A DNA stretch of 30,038 bases from Chara braunii (GCA_003427395.1 BFEA01000126.1:3027613-3057650), one strand, 5' to 3'. Positions 19,565 to 29,816 are shown, numbered from the stretch's first letter. Numbers and translations: made by a program. Notes: generated by a model from the letters alone, not told the origin.

Positions 19565-19775
19565 GAAAAGAGTTTGGTATCCCTTTCCCTTTTATCGGAG
19601 AAGCTGAGGGGACGCATCACTCAGATGAGAGAAAGAGAACAGGGTTTGCTATCCCCTGAGTTGCTTGAGAAGCTGAGAAGATATCTCACTCAAGCCAGAA
19701 AACAACAAAAGAGTTTGGTATACCCTATCCCCAACATGGAAGATAAACTGAGAGCCCTCAAGTGTTAATATCATT
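19565..19775. repeat. Three degenerate ~70 bp tandem units
   Basis: The core (A)GAGTTTGGTAT.CCC, followed by GAGAAGCTGAG and ATC(A/T)CACTCA-like blocks, recurs with GTTTG at 19572, 19644 and 19713. The spacings are 72 and 69 bp, both multiples of three. The + frame through it is open for about 65 codons with repeating peptides (EKLRGRITQ, EKLRRYLTQ, DKLRALK), but it has no ATG. A minus-strand frame is open for 19649-19909. This could be a decayed repeat protein exon or a minisatellite. Confidence 0.45.
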
Positions 19776-20108
19776 TGGACAGTATCCCCGACATCACTAC
19801 CAGGACAAGGAACAAGGTAACTCTCATTCTGAAAAAGCTCAGCAGCAACAACGACAGATAAGAAATCCTTCTTAAATTTATTTGGTGGTCGGCGAGCGGC
19901 CTCGTTCACGAGAAACCCACATCCCCGACCTCAAGGTATTCAAACTCTTAAGCCAGAGACGCTATGGAATAAACTGAGAAGTTAAGAAAAGGAAAAACCT
20001 CATAAATTCAAAGAGAAGACTTCGTGCTTATACAAGAGATAAAGGATAATCGCGAACTCGATTTGAAGCAGAATGAGAAGAAAGAAAATGCAGTAGAGAG
20101 TGGAGTTA

Positions 20109-20471
20109 TTAAGCTGAGGCGGAGAGGGAGCCATGCATGGTACAAGTGGAGACGCCGCAGGCACTAGGGCTCTGCTTGCCACGGTAGTAGTAGGAGCTCT
20201 GGGAGAGTAAGGGGGAGAAGAGGTGTTGGGTGCACCATAATGTGCCTCCAATTTTTTTGGAAGTACTCCATCCCCTAGAGGATAGGGTTCTCTCATACCA
20301 ACTTACGAAGGGTTGGCGATGATATGACTTTGCGTGAAAGCCATATCCTCGCACTTCTTCCTCCTTCTCTTCTGAACTGAATTCGCGTCGTGCACGAACT
20401 GGCGCCTCTTCGCGCGCCTTTCCTCCTCTACCGCCTCTTCCTCTTCCTTGTCCCTTACATGCTTCAGGCAT
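20109..20471 (-). CDS. Hypothetical 120-codon minus-strand ORF with Arg/Gly-rich N-terminus
   Basis: The minus strand has ATG in good context (CACCATGC) and an RGG-like start (GQGRGRGGRGGKAREE), then an acidic run (SSEEKEEEVRGYG). After ...HRQPF the DNA reads GTAAGT, a perfect 5' splice donor. Another frame, 20296-20000, continues with a Pro/Ser-rich stretch and a hydrophobic, membrane-like segment (CIFFLLILLQIEFAIILYLL). It may therefore be the first exon of a spliced or decayed gene. No family is recognised, and chance cannot be excluded. Confidence 0.22.
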   Translation of the reverse strand: MPEACKGQGRGRGGRGGKAREEAPVRARREFSSEEKEEEVRGYGFHAKSYHRQPFVSWYERTLSSRGWSTSKKIGGTLWCTQHLFSPLLSQSSYYYRGKQSPSACGVSTCTMHGSLSASA

Positions 20472-20944
20472 GGTGAAAGCGAGATGACTGTTAAAAGGAA
20501 AATAAGAGACGAAAGGGCGTTGTATTAAGGCTCGGGGCCAAGAAAAATGTTCTTAGAATAAAAGAAGGTTTGCCACTAGGAAGAGAAGTACTGCGGTAGG
20601 GTAGATCAGAAAGTGGGAATGGCAGACTGCACGCGGGATTGCTGCGAGCGGTGGGGATAAGAGGATCTCGCGGCTAGGGAAAGTAAAGAGAGATGACTAT
20701 GCAGATCGCATAAAACTGCCACATATTGGGAAGAGAAAAGGGTTTGTGAGACTTGTGGCGAGACACTCACTGCTCCCTAGCGCAGAGTTGTCGAGAAAGT
20801 TTCGCTATAGGTTTCTGTGAGAATGAGTAAGAGCGCCCTCGACTCACGATTTTATACTAAAGATCTACTTCGCTTTGGCCCAGCGGGGACGCTGGGCGAG
20901 GGTTTGGTATCATGTCCGAGGGCGCGGTGTCCCGGCCCTCCGCT

Positions 20945-21034
20945 GCGTATCAGTTCATCCGCTCACTTACCGCTGCGTACTAGTCCATCTGCCCACTTAT
21001 ACATGAGTACCAGTTCATCCGTTCACTTACCGCT
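20945..21034. repeat. Three 30-bp tandem units
   Basis: Units start at 20945 (GCGTATCAGTTCATCC), 20975 (GCGTACTAGTCCATCT) and 21005 (GAGTACCAGTTCATCC), each followed by a C.CACTTA-type end. The first and third are nearly identical. A partial fourth with TGGTACCAGTCCAC follows. Confidence 0.75.
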
Positions 21035-22095
21035 GTAAACTTGGTACCAGTCCACAGGGTCGAGTGGAAATGACAGGCCCAGATATTGGGCTTTTCAGTG
21101 GCCCCGCTCAGGCTCGGTATGCTGGCTCTCCGGTGGTCGTAATCTGGACTGAGCACGTAGAAAGGGGAAAAGACAATCGGTTCGGTTTTCCTAATCGTGC
21201 ATCGGGTGTCTCTAGCTAAAGTATGGGTTAAATGCACAGGATTCTACGATCACTGTCAGACAAAAGAAAACAAAAATAAGAAAAAATAAATAAAAAGTAA
21301 AAAAAAGGAAGTCGTACGTCGGATCTGTTAGCTGATTTGGACTCTCGCTAAAGTTTGTAATGATCCTACAACGGATGACGGTAGTGGCGTTACAACTTTC
21401 TTTTTTTCTTTTCTTAGTTTTATTACTACCGACATTATTACTATTATTATTAACTTAATTTTGATTCCTTTTTGTTCAAATTTCTCTTGTCTCTTCGCGG
21501 GAAGGCCAACGGTTCAAACTTCAGAGTTCGGCTATGGCCCTAATGGTCCAGAATGGCCCAACCCTCCATGCATCATTATTGTGGCTGGACTGTTCGACGG
21601 AGCACCGCGTGGTAGGACCCCCAAAATGGGGGCAACCCGCGGCCGCTTCTGTAGGAGGCTTATCACCCCCCTATGGGAGGTCATAAACCCCCTCCTTGCC
21701 ATTGGATACAGGTACCCGTCAAGGGTAGCCCGATGGCATGCTTAGAAGGAAGGAGGGTGCCCCTTGGTATCCCGTTATGGGACTGCTGGGGCGGACCTGT
21801 GGCCACTTTACGTCTCTTCACGAGAACTAGTAGGTGGCAATAGCTCGGTGAGCTCTGCTTGGACTCTGATTGTGTGAGTTCGGTTCCTCGCCTTTTTCTG
21901 AACCATACGAATTAATTTTATTTTATTAATTTTGGAGTTTGAATTCTTCGATTAGAACGCAGGTATCACGGCAGGAGGCGATCCTATAAAAGAAAAGGGG
22001 GATGTGTGGTAGCTTGCCTGCTAGTGCTCAGAGCGCTAGACTGCGGCTATTTCGAGGTGGCTCGGTCTCGGCTCTCGAGTGAAGGGGACACGACC
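21035..22095. other. Intergenic, A/T-rich stretch then GC-rich, nothing firm
   Basis: It contains an A-rich stretch (21264-21310), a T/ATT-rich stretch (21400-21460) and a C/G-run hairpin CCCCC/GGGGG near 21618-21632. A 94-codon ORF (21461-21745) has no domain. No gene is called. Confidence 0.4.
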
Positions 22096-22521
22096 ATGGT
22101 ACGAAGCAGCGGGTTACTTGGTTACAAACCTAGGTACCTCCAGTTTATCTGGAGGTGGGAGCCAATGTCGGGTGAGGGGCCTATTGTGACGACTATCTTA
22201 GACTATAGCTGTTGCAATGAAGAGGTGAGATTGAAGGTTAATGTTGAAGGGGGAAAAGAGAAAGAGATGAGGACTGATCAAAGACTGCAGCTGGTGATTA
22301 CGGAGGCCAAGGACAGAGCCAAGAGGAGGTGCAGACAGGAAGGAATTACGGACAAGATCAAGGTGAAATTCGTGTACCATGAGGAGGAGACGTCGACGGA
22401 CACAGCGGAACGCGAGCAGCAGCACCTAGATCGGGACACCGAGGCTGAGAGTGAGGTCAGTGACCTAGATGTTGCGACCCAGTCTTGGCATGGATTGAGC
22501 CAGTGGAGGAGGGACCATTAG
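22096..22521 (+). CDS. Hypothetical 141-residue charged protein
   Basis: ATG at 22096 has strong context (GACCATGG). The same frame is open further upstream, without another ATG, from 22006. The N-terminal ~45 residues are mixed with several aromatics (YLQFIWRWEP). The middle is strongly charged and probably helical (EGGKEKEMRTDQRL, ITEAKDRAKRRCRQEG), followed by KIKVKFVYHEEE and a long acidic tail. Codon choice looks more ordered than in flanking DNA. I do not recognise the family. A fragment of a retroelement gag or a captured exon is possible. There are no neighbouring genes to support it. Confidence 0.3.
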   Translation: MVRSSGLLGYKPRYLQFIWRWEPMSGEGPIVTTILDYSCCNEEVRLKVNVEGGKEKEMRTDQRLQLVITEAKDRAKRRCRQEGITDKIKVKFVYHEEETSTDTAEREQQHLDRDTEAESEVSDLDVATQSWHGLSQWRRDH

Positions 22522-22677
22522 CCGACCGTGCCTGGGGAGAGGGGCCCAGAGGCCAGTTTACGGCCACGAAGGGACCAGCGTCACTAGGATGCAAAGAAGG
22601 GGGTCAACTCACTAGGGCGGAGAACAGGAGAGGGCTCTCGCCGACAAGTACTGGGCAACTCATGCAGACGGGGGGTA

Positions 22678-22842
22678 GTTGGTGTCAACACTAACGCCGC
22701 GGATGACCCCAACTCTCATTCTCTTGGTTGATGTCAACACTTGCGCACGTGGAAGGCGCTAACTCTCACTCTCGTTGTTGATGTCGGCACTCGCACTCGC
22801 AAAAGGCATTAACTTTTGCTCATGCTGTTGATGTCAACAGAC
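22678..22842. repeat. 50-bp tandem repeat headed by GTTGATGTCAAC
   Basis: Units start at 22678, 22727, 22777 and 22827 (spacings 49, 50, 50), with the head GTTG[AG]TGTC[AG][AG]C. The remainder shares AAGGCGCTAACTCTCACTCT-like sequence. The head is itself a dyad (GTTGA, TG, TCAAC). The last unit is truncated. Confidence 0.75.
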
Positions 22843-23429
22843 CGCTCATTGTCCTGGGCACTCTATGTGTTGTGCCATCCTCGGAACTGAGAAGAGTGAG
22901 CAAGTTTAGGGAGGCGTGGAGCAAAGCGCGGTGGGGGCGAGGTCCAAATCGTGAGGGAGTTACGGGAGGAAGGGAGGTCGAAACTATGAGATTTGGGACA
23001 CATAGGTGAGAGAGATCATGAGTCGCGACTAACGTCAACGTTTGTCTGATCGGAGCGGTGAGATCACCACCCTTGCGGGATTTGACAAGCATTCCCCGGG
23101 CTATGTCGTCTTCCACTTCAGGTATGGTAATGGACATGAATCAGTACGCACGACATGGGTGAAACGGGTGTGAGTACGCTGCGGAAGTCAGACCCTTGGG
23201 GATGTAAGTGGGAATACTTATTGACGTTGCTGGTTATGACCTTCTTCTCCTTCCTTCTTCTCTTTTCACTCTCTTCTCTCAATCTCCACACGAAGCAGAC
23301 GTGATGATTGGTGTCTCACTCAGCTCCGCTTTCTTGTCAGTGACTGCACAAGTGGTTAACGACCTACTGAAATTTGAGAATGAAAGATTCTGAAGTCTGT
23401 TAGCAGAGGCATGAAATCGCTGAAAGGGC
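22843..23429. other. Intergenic, nothing recognised
   Basis: There are short ORFs only on both strands and no domain. From about 23400 the sequence starts to contain words of the satellite that follows (CTGAAAGGGCATGAAG). Confidence 0.4.
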
Positions 23430-25555
23430 ATGAAGACACTTCAGGTCATTTCAGGAGATTCAGGTGGTTTGAAAGTCAGATTTTATTATTTTTTTTCGTT
23501 TTTGTTTCGCCTGTTTTTGTTTTGGTTCAACCATCAACGTTGTTTTGTGCCACTTCAGGTCATTTCAAGAGTTTCGGGGTGGAAACCTGAAACCTTTGAA
23601 ATGACCTGAAGTGGTTGAAGCTTCTGAAAGCGATTTCAGATCCTCCCATCCAAATTTTTGGAGTGGGGCATCGGAAACTGTTTTCAGATTTTCAGCCACT
23701 TCAAGTCATTTCAGGAGTTTTGGGTGGGGAGACCTGAAACCTCTTAAATGACCTGAAGTGGCTAAAGCTTCTGAAAGTGGTTTCAGGTCCCCAAATCCAA
23801 ATGTTTGGGTAGGGGGACCTGAAACCGCTTTCCGAATCTTCAGCCACTTCATGTTATTTCAGGAGTTTCAGGCGGGGATACCTGAAACCTCTAAAATGTC
23901 CTGAAGTGGTTCTGAAACTGTTTTCAATTTTTCAGCCACTTCAAGTCATTTCAGGAGTTTCGAGTAGGGAGACCTGAAACTTCTGAAATGATATGAAGTG
24001 GCTGAAGCTTCTGAAAGCGGTTTCAGGTCCCCCCGTCCAAATGTTTGGATGAGGGGACCTGAAACTGCTTTCAGATTTTCAGCCACTTCAGATAATTTTA
24101 GGAGTTTCAGATAGAGAGACCTGAAACGTCTGAAATTATCTGAAGTGGCTGAAACTTCAGAAAGTGGTTTCAGGTCCCCCCATCGAAATGGTTGGATGGG
24201 GCATCTGAAACTGCTTTGAGATTTTCAGCCACTTTAGATCATTTCAGATGTTTCAAGTGGGGAGACCTGAAACCTCTGAAATGATATGAAGTGGTTGAAG
24301 CTTCTGAAAGCGGTTTCAGGTCCCCCCGTCCAAATGCTTGGATGGGAGGACCTGAAACTACTTTCAGAAGCTTCAGCCACTTCATATCATTTCAGGTCAG
24401 ATGGAGAGACCTGAAACCTCTGAAATGATTTGAAGTGGCCGAAGCTTCTGAAAGTGGTTTCAGGTCCCCTTATCCAAATGGTTGGATGGGGGCATCTGGA
24501 ACCGCTTTCACATTTTCAGCCACTTCATATCATTTCAGGAGTTTCAGGTGGGGAGACCTGAAACCTCTGAAATGATATGAAGTGACTGAAGCTTCTGAAA
24601 GCAGCTTCAGGTCCCCCCGTCCAAATGCTTGGATGGGGGAATATGAAACCGCTTTCAGAAGCTTCAGCCACTTCATATTGTTTCAGGAGTTTCAGATGGA
24701 GAGACCTAAAACCTCTTAAATGATCTGAAGTGGCTGAAACTTCTGAAAGTGGTTTCAGGTCCCCCCATCCAAATGCTTGGATGAGGGCATCTGAAACCGC
24801 TTTCAGATTTTCAGCGACTTCAGATCATTTCAGGAGTTTCGGGTGGGGAGACCTGAAAGCTCTGAAATGATTTGAAGTGGTTGGAGCTTCTGAAAGAGGT
24901 TTCAGTCCCCTCGTCCAAATGCTTCGATGGGGGGACCTGAAACTGCTTTCAGATTTTCTGCCACTTCAGATCATTTCATGAGTTTCAGATGGATAACCTT
25001 CTCTCCATTCAGGAGTTTCAAGTGGGGAGACCTGAAACCTCTGAAATGATACAACATGGCTGAAGCTTCTGAAAACAGTTTCAGGTTCCCTCGTCCAAGT
25101 GCTTCATTGGGGGGACATGAAACCGCTTTCTGAAGCTTCAACCACTTCATATTATTTCAGGACTTTTGAATGGAGAGACCTGAAACCTCTGAAATGATCT
25201 GAAGTGGCTGAAGCTTTTCAAAGTGGTTTCAGGTCCCCCCATCCAAATGCTTGGATGGGGGCATCTGAAACCGCTTTCAGATTTTCAGCGACTTCATATC
25301 ATTTCAGGAGTTTCGAGTGGGGAGACATAAAACCTCTGAAATGATTTGAAGTGGCTGAAGTTTCTGAAAGAGGTTTCAAGTCCCCCCATTCAAATGCTTG
25401 GATGAGAGAACCTGAAACTGCTTTCAGATTTTCAGCCAGTTCAGATCATTTCAGGAGTTTCAGATGGAGAGACCTCAAACCTCTGAAATGATCTGAAGTG
25501 GCTGAAGCTTCTGAAAGCGGTTTCAGGTTCCCCCGTCCAAATGTTTGGATGGGTA
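23430..25555. repeat. Palindromic satellite, ~147 bp monomers
   Basis: GACCTGAAAC-type words mark monomer starts at 23584, 23731, 23879, 23971, 24118, 24264, 24408, 24555, 24703, 24850, 25029, 25177, 25324 and 25471. Spacings are 144-149 bp, mostly 147, except 92 (deletion) and 179 (extra ~32 bp near 25000). Each monomer is a near-palindrome. The left arm reads ACCTGAAACCTCTGAAATGA, then TGAAGTGGCTGAAGCTTCTG, then AAAGCGGTTTCAGGTCC. The right arm is its reverse complement about a centre TCCAAATGCTTGGA. A second dyad lies between monomers. A T-rich insert interrupts the first part (about 23480-23545). There is no coding frame. Confidence 0.92.
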
Positions 25556-26820
25556 TACTATGGGGAGCTAAAAAAGGACCTGAAAATATTACGAGTTGTT
25601 AACCTTCTCTCAGTGACTAATAGTGAGCGAGAGCTCGAATCAAGACTAGGAGGGATACATCAGAAACGGGGTTAGCGGTGAGTTAACAGGGGAGTGAGAT
25701 TGGACCAACGTGAGTGCATATTTAAAGTGTGATAGGGACACTCGTGGGGATTGCGAGAAGGGCATGTGTTTTGCACTGACTTCAAGCTCGCGCAAGTGAC
25801 CTGCAAGGAACGTCTCTCACATTTTTCGTCTCCTTCTTCTCGGCACAGTCAACCTCAACCCACGAGCACATTGTAAGGTTATCTCTGACCATGAGTGACG
25901 AAGAGCGTTCTTGGGTGAAGCTCGGGAAAAAGGCTCTTTAGAGGGCCTGCAGAGCAAACACGAGTCGAGTTAACCAGCCGATTTTCGCCGACGCGTGACA
26001 TTCAGCTTATCTTGAAAAGAAGTTGGAAGAGCCCCTTCCTAGTTTGTTCTTTCGATCGACCTGCCATGCTCACGCTCTGCATCTCATATGAGTCATATCT
26101 ATCACATGAAAGCGGGATAAGTCAGCACCAAGTGTGGGGGCGATGTCTACTAGTATGAGAAGTTCTAGTTTTCCGACGAGTTTGGGGTTGATGCTCCTTT
26201 CCTTGTGTACTAAGCCTGCCTCTCATCGCTTCACATCTTCGCTCTCATGGTAAAGCGGCCCAAGGAACAGATACTGATCTTCGATGATTAGAGAGTGCGA
26301 GATCTTAATTAGACAACCCTTATCAACCACGTCCTTTTCTTGATTACGGTTAACTATCCCACTGGGTGGTATCGAGTTTTGCGGCTCATACTCTTGGAGC
26401 TCGCATTGTGAGAGGGGTGATCATTGGTCATATTAAAAAGAGTTATCAGTATGCTTGATCAATGTAAGCCTTGAAAAGTCATGGGTCCATGAGAGCGATC
26501 TTCAGTGACTCATCTCCTCCAACTGCCAGTGGTCGCCTCTGCTCTGAAGTATCAGGAGGCCGAGGGTATGTTGGCCCGTTCATCGCTACCTTGATCTGGC
26601 ACAGTCAGTCTGGGGGCACGGAGAGTGAGCTCATGCCCTGCTTAGAAGCTCGTTATAATAATTGAGAACTGAAAGGTTATTTCGTCAAACATAACTTGAA
26701 CTCAATTGCAGATGTTGGTTTATTGTGTATCGCTTGAGTGCAGTGTAATGGTCTGTACATTCTGGTAGTTTACCATTGTAAATCTATGGTTTAATCGCCT
26801 TGAGCTCTCTGAAAACTCGA
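25556..26820. other. Intergenic; weak trace of decayed coding sequence
   Basis: From ATG at 25891 (context GACCATGA) the frame reads MSDEERSWVKLGKKAL, then a stop, then further protein-like stretches (EKKLEEPLPSLFFRST) broken by TGA codons. Around 26247 another frame reads MVKRPKEQILIFDD with later in-frame stops. These could be pieces of one decayed ORF in two frames, or chance. No family is recognised, so no pseudogene is called. Confidence 0.25.
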
Positions 26821-27160
26821 CCATAGGAGCTGCATGAGGGAAAAAAAAAGGGGGGGGAACGGGTAATCGAGGAGACCGCGCGAGCTGGTTTTTGGAAACA
26901 AAATGGAGTTTGAGCGCGGTCCCTTGAATTTAGTTGCCCCTAATTGTTGTTAACTGTTGGGAAAAAGGTTGTCTGTGGCACGAAAAATAGCCTACCTATT
27001 GGCTAGGTTATCTACTAGATGGGGATTGAGTAACCCTGGGTGCTTGACTGAGCAGACTACAAAATCAAGCCTGCTATGCTGAAAAGGGGAAAGACTCAGA
27101 TCTAAACTTTGCGAGACAGTTCATCGGGTACAGAAAGTTTATGTTGCACAAAATACACAT

Positions 27161-27253
27161 ACGGGGCCTTTCCGTACGAAACGTACAGGTAATATCTGTG
27201 CGGGATCTGTACGAGAACCTGTACAGAAACCTATACATCTGATACGGCCCCGT
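27161..27253. repeat. CGTACG-rich foldback
   Basis: ACGGGGCC (27161-27168) pairs with GGCCCCGT (27246-27253), and GTACAGG (27183-27189) pairs with CCTGTAC (27218-27224), giving a ~93-bp nested foldback. Related GTACGAG words recur at 27452-27505 (GTACGAGTAGCGTACGAG, CCGTACTCGTATGAG), flanking A-rich sequence. It may be a small foldback element and its diverged neighbour. Confidence 0.5.
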
Positions 27254-27408
27254 ACGAAAAAGCAAAAAAAAAAAGAAAAAAAAAGACGTCATCAAAAAAA
27301 TCCGAAAAAACAATATGTGATGCAACAACACAAAACAAGCAACATTTGGCTGAGCATGATCTTCAGATTTTTATTAGAATTGGAGGGAAAAAAAAACACT
27401 ACCGGATT

Positions 27409-27433
27409 AAAAAAAAAAAAAAAAAAAAAAAAA
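27409..27433 (+). repeat. Poly-A tract (25 A)
   Basis: An uninterrupted run of A, with further A-rich runs at 27258-27310 and 27388-27396. No non-LTR element coding sequence is seen upstream to make this a retroposon tail. Confidence 0.9.
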
Positions 27434-27768
27434 CTTGTATGAGGCCCCTAACGTACGAGTAGCGTACGAGTACAAGAGTACGAATCCGTACTCGTATGAG
27501 GGTGTGTAGAAGTGGCAACGTAACAAAGAGGTTTAGATACTGTCTGATTCACCATGACTTAAAAGGGGGTTATGTGTGTTAACTAGCTTTACACGCCACG
27601 AGTTAAGTAAAGGCGGCATTCGGTAAATTATGGGTTCACGCTTGTTGTTTTGATCGGTCACTTCCATATTAACCTGACTAGTAAATGATTTGAATGGTTC
27701 AAACATGCCAAATTAAGGAGGGAAAGGAGAGCTAAGCCGAGCTAAGCCGTGCGTTTGCTTTCGCACTT

Positions 27769-27805
<37 letters not shown>

Positions 27806-27879
27806 CGCACATAAGTGTGTATATATATACATATATATATCTATCTATCTATATATACATATCTATATATATATGTATG
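27769..27879. repeat. AT-rich compound microsatellite
   Basis: (AT)n with (CTAT)n and TATACATA variants, about 110 bp. CACTTAT before it and ATAAGTG within it are complementary, and AGCTAAGCCG is doubled just upstream (27731-27750). Confidence 0.95.
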
Positions 27880-29022
27880 GGACGAGGGTCGGGGCTCTCC
27901 TAACTGAGGTGGGCAGACTGTTGATGGTAAGTTGTCCATATTGACACGCGAATTTTCCAAGTATGCCTCTAGAGCACAGACTAGGACTGATAGTCGAACC
28001 TCTCAACTATGCATGAACGAAGAGTCAGCTGAAAACTACAGGCAAAAGATTGTCCAAATCTGCAATAGCTCTCGATAGAACATGTACTACTGATTAATCT
28101 GCGGCTACGTGACCGAACCTAGAGACACGCTCAATGTTTACTGTGCTCGTGGATAGAAGAGAAGGGCGTGATTAGTGTTATCTATGACGAACCAATGTTA
28201 GTGTCTGTCATTAGTTAACTCAACCAGACAAAAGCTTGAACTCAGTCTCTGGAAAACGACAACTCTCAGCAGTACTCAAGTCTACACTTGGTTATGCTTA
28301 GAGGGACTCGGTAGTGAAAATTTAAACGCTGAGCTGATTCGCAAAAAGGAACGACGGATTGACTGTAGCGGATTAGCTATCAACAACTGCTTGGGAAAAA
28401 TGGCAACAGTTCATTTCGAAGTTAAAGGATAAGTGGTAAAGGGTACCCTACTTTAATCTGAAGAGTCTAAAGGCGACGATTCTGGGAACAAGGAAATGGT
28501 AGACAAAAGCCATTCATGGTGTTCTGAGAACTCCATCGAAGGAAAACAGAGAACTGGAAAGAGGGGGCTGCTGATGACGTCGGGGATTACACAAAGCTAA
28601 TGTGACGACGGGTGTATATTTTTGTGGGTTCAATGGAGAAAACGCACTGCACGCTTCTCACCTATTGAGGCCGCCGACTGAGCAACGGTGATTGTTCGGA
28701 TTGGATATGAGTCTATGAGTCCACCATGGAAATCATTTATAAGATCAACGTAATTATCTAATATTAGAAGGTCAGTCATGGAGAGAGGTAAAGCTCAATT
28801 ACTCTGCATTCTTTAGTGATAAGATGAGAAAGTGAGCACTCGGTGGCATTATGGAACAAACGGCTAACTAAGAGCAAGTGCATTGTCAGTAATCGATAGA
28901 GGGGAAGAGCTAGTTCAGCACCCTCCTTTCAAGACGGTCAGACGAGCAAAAGAAGTCATAAGAAGGTCGGTGGTGAAAATGTGATTCTTATGAAATGCAG
29001 TTCAGTTATTTCCTCAATCAGC
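27880..29022. other. Intergenic, nothing recognised
   Basis: No ORF of note, no repeat and no RNA gene. CTGATGA at about 28570 looks like half a hammerhead core but lacks its partner. Confidence 0.45.
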
Positions 29023-29605
29023 TGTCGGGGCAGAAACCCTGACAAGGGTATCTACCCGATGTTTTTAAATGTCGGACGATGTCCGACTTAGTAAATGGTT
29101 ATTCGGGCTTCATAACTTGATGAGATGGGTTATCTGCCATAAGTCTATTTGAACTTGACCTATGACTAAAAGACTAAGACTTATTAAACATAAGACATGA
29201 CGCATGCGGCATATGGAATCGACGGTAAGAACCGACAGTGTGACCGGTTTTCTTCCCATGTTTGGTAATGCCGCACGGATGTACGGCCGTAAAATATGAT
29301 AATTTTATACCTGTTCTACCTAAAACAATGTCCGGGCTTAAGTAGGTTAAAAAGAGGGATGCGCCAGCATGGGGCCTCGGCGCGGGAGGAATATGAAGTT
29401 TTTATTTTCTGGGCCCGGGGGGTTTGATTTCGTACCAAGGGCCAAGAAAACAGGCGTCGTGGCCTGCCCGATTGGGTGACCGGCAAGCCGTGGCTGTGCG
29501 ACTATTCGACGGCAGGGCCTACAGGACCATTGGCAGGCAGGCAGCGCCTACGAGGCCATAGGCCGGCGGGGCCTGCAAAGCCCCGACATGGGGGACAGGA
29601 CTGGG
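29023..29605 (+). mobile_element. LTR-type 5' terminus and downstream sequence
   Basis: AGC|TGTCGGGGCAG starts here, parallel to AGC|TGTCGGCGCG at 9856; the first ~44 bases match at about 35 positions. The terminus folds as GGGCAGAAACCCT against AGGGTATCTACCC, 11 of 13 pairs. A perfect hairpin GTCGGAC/GTCCGAC lies just after (near 29072-29088). The right boundary is unknown, so this may be a solo LTR, a fragment, or the start of an element continuing out of the window. Confidence 0.4.
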
Positions 29606-29609
29606 CCAG

Positions 29610-29816
29610 CTCTTCTTATAGAAGAGTTGCTCCTATCACTGTCATGATAGGAGCTAACCGAGTAGGTTACAGCAGAGGATACACACCCAACAGAAACCGG
29701 GATCGAGTCCAGCTCGCTGCTCCCCTTGGCTAGCTCCTTTTGGAGCTGCCCTTTTTGAAGGGGCGCGGTCGATTTCCACCGCCCGATCTTGAAGATCACG
29801 CGGCCGAGATCGGCCG
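29610..29816. repeat. Cluster of consecutive short hairpins
   Basis: In order: CTCTTC/GAAGAG (29610-29626); GCTCCTATC/GATAGGAGC (29629-29654, perfect 9 bp, extended by GTT/AAC with one bulge); CCCCTT/AAGGGG (29722-29763) enclosing AGCTCC/GGAGCT (29732-29747); GCGGT/ACCGC (29765-29782); GATCTT/AAGATC (29785-29797); CGGCCGA/TCGGCCG (29801-29816). A further AGCGCC/GGCGCT lies at 29898-29913 beyond an A-rich run. ORFs crossing the region on both strands show no domain. Confidence 0.65.

Noticed and set aside
23430-25555. CRISPR-like array
   Set aside because: No unique spacers between constant repeats; whole 147-bp monomers repeat and are palindromic, in a eukaryotic context.
27409-27433. Poly-A as a LINE/SINE tail
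   Set aside because: No element body or target duplication recognisable upstream.
28560-28620. Hammerhead ribozyme (CTGATGA)
   Set aside because: The GAAA half and flanking helices are missing. I also saw no hammerhead core in the LTRs, so they do not look like retrozymes.
29648-29725. tRNA-like A/B-box pair (TAACCGAGTAGG and GGATCGAGTCC at tRNA spacing)
   Set aside because: Acceptor and T-stem positions do not pair; likely coincidence.
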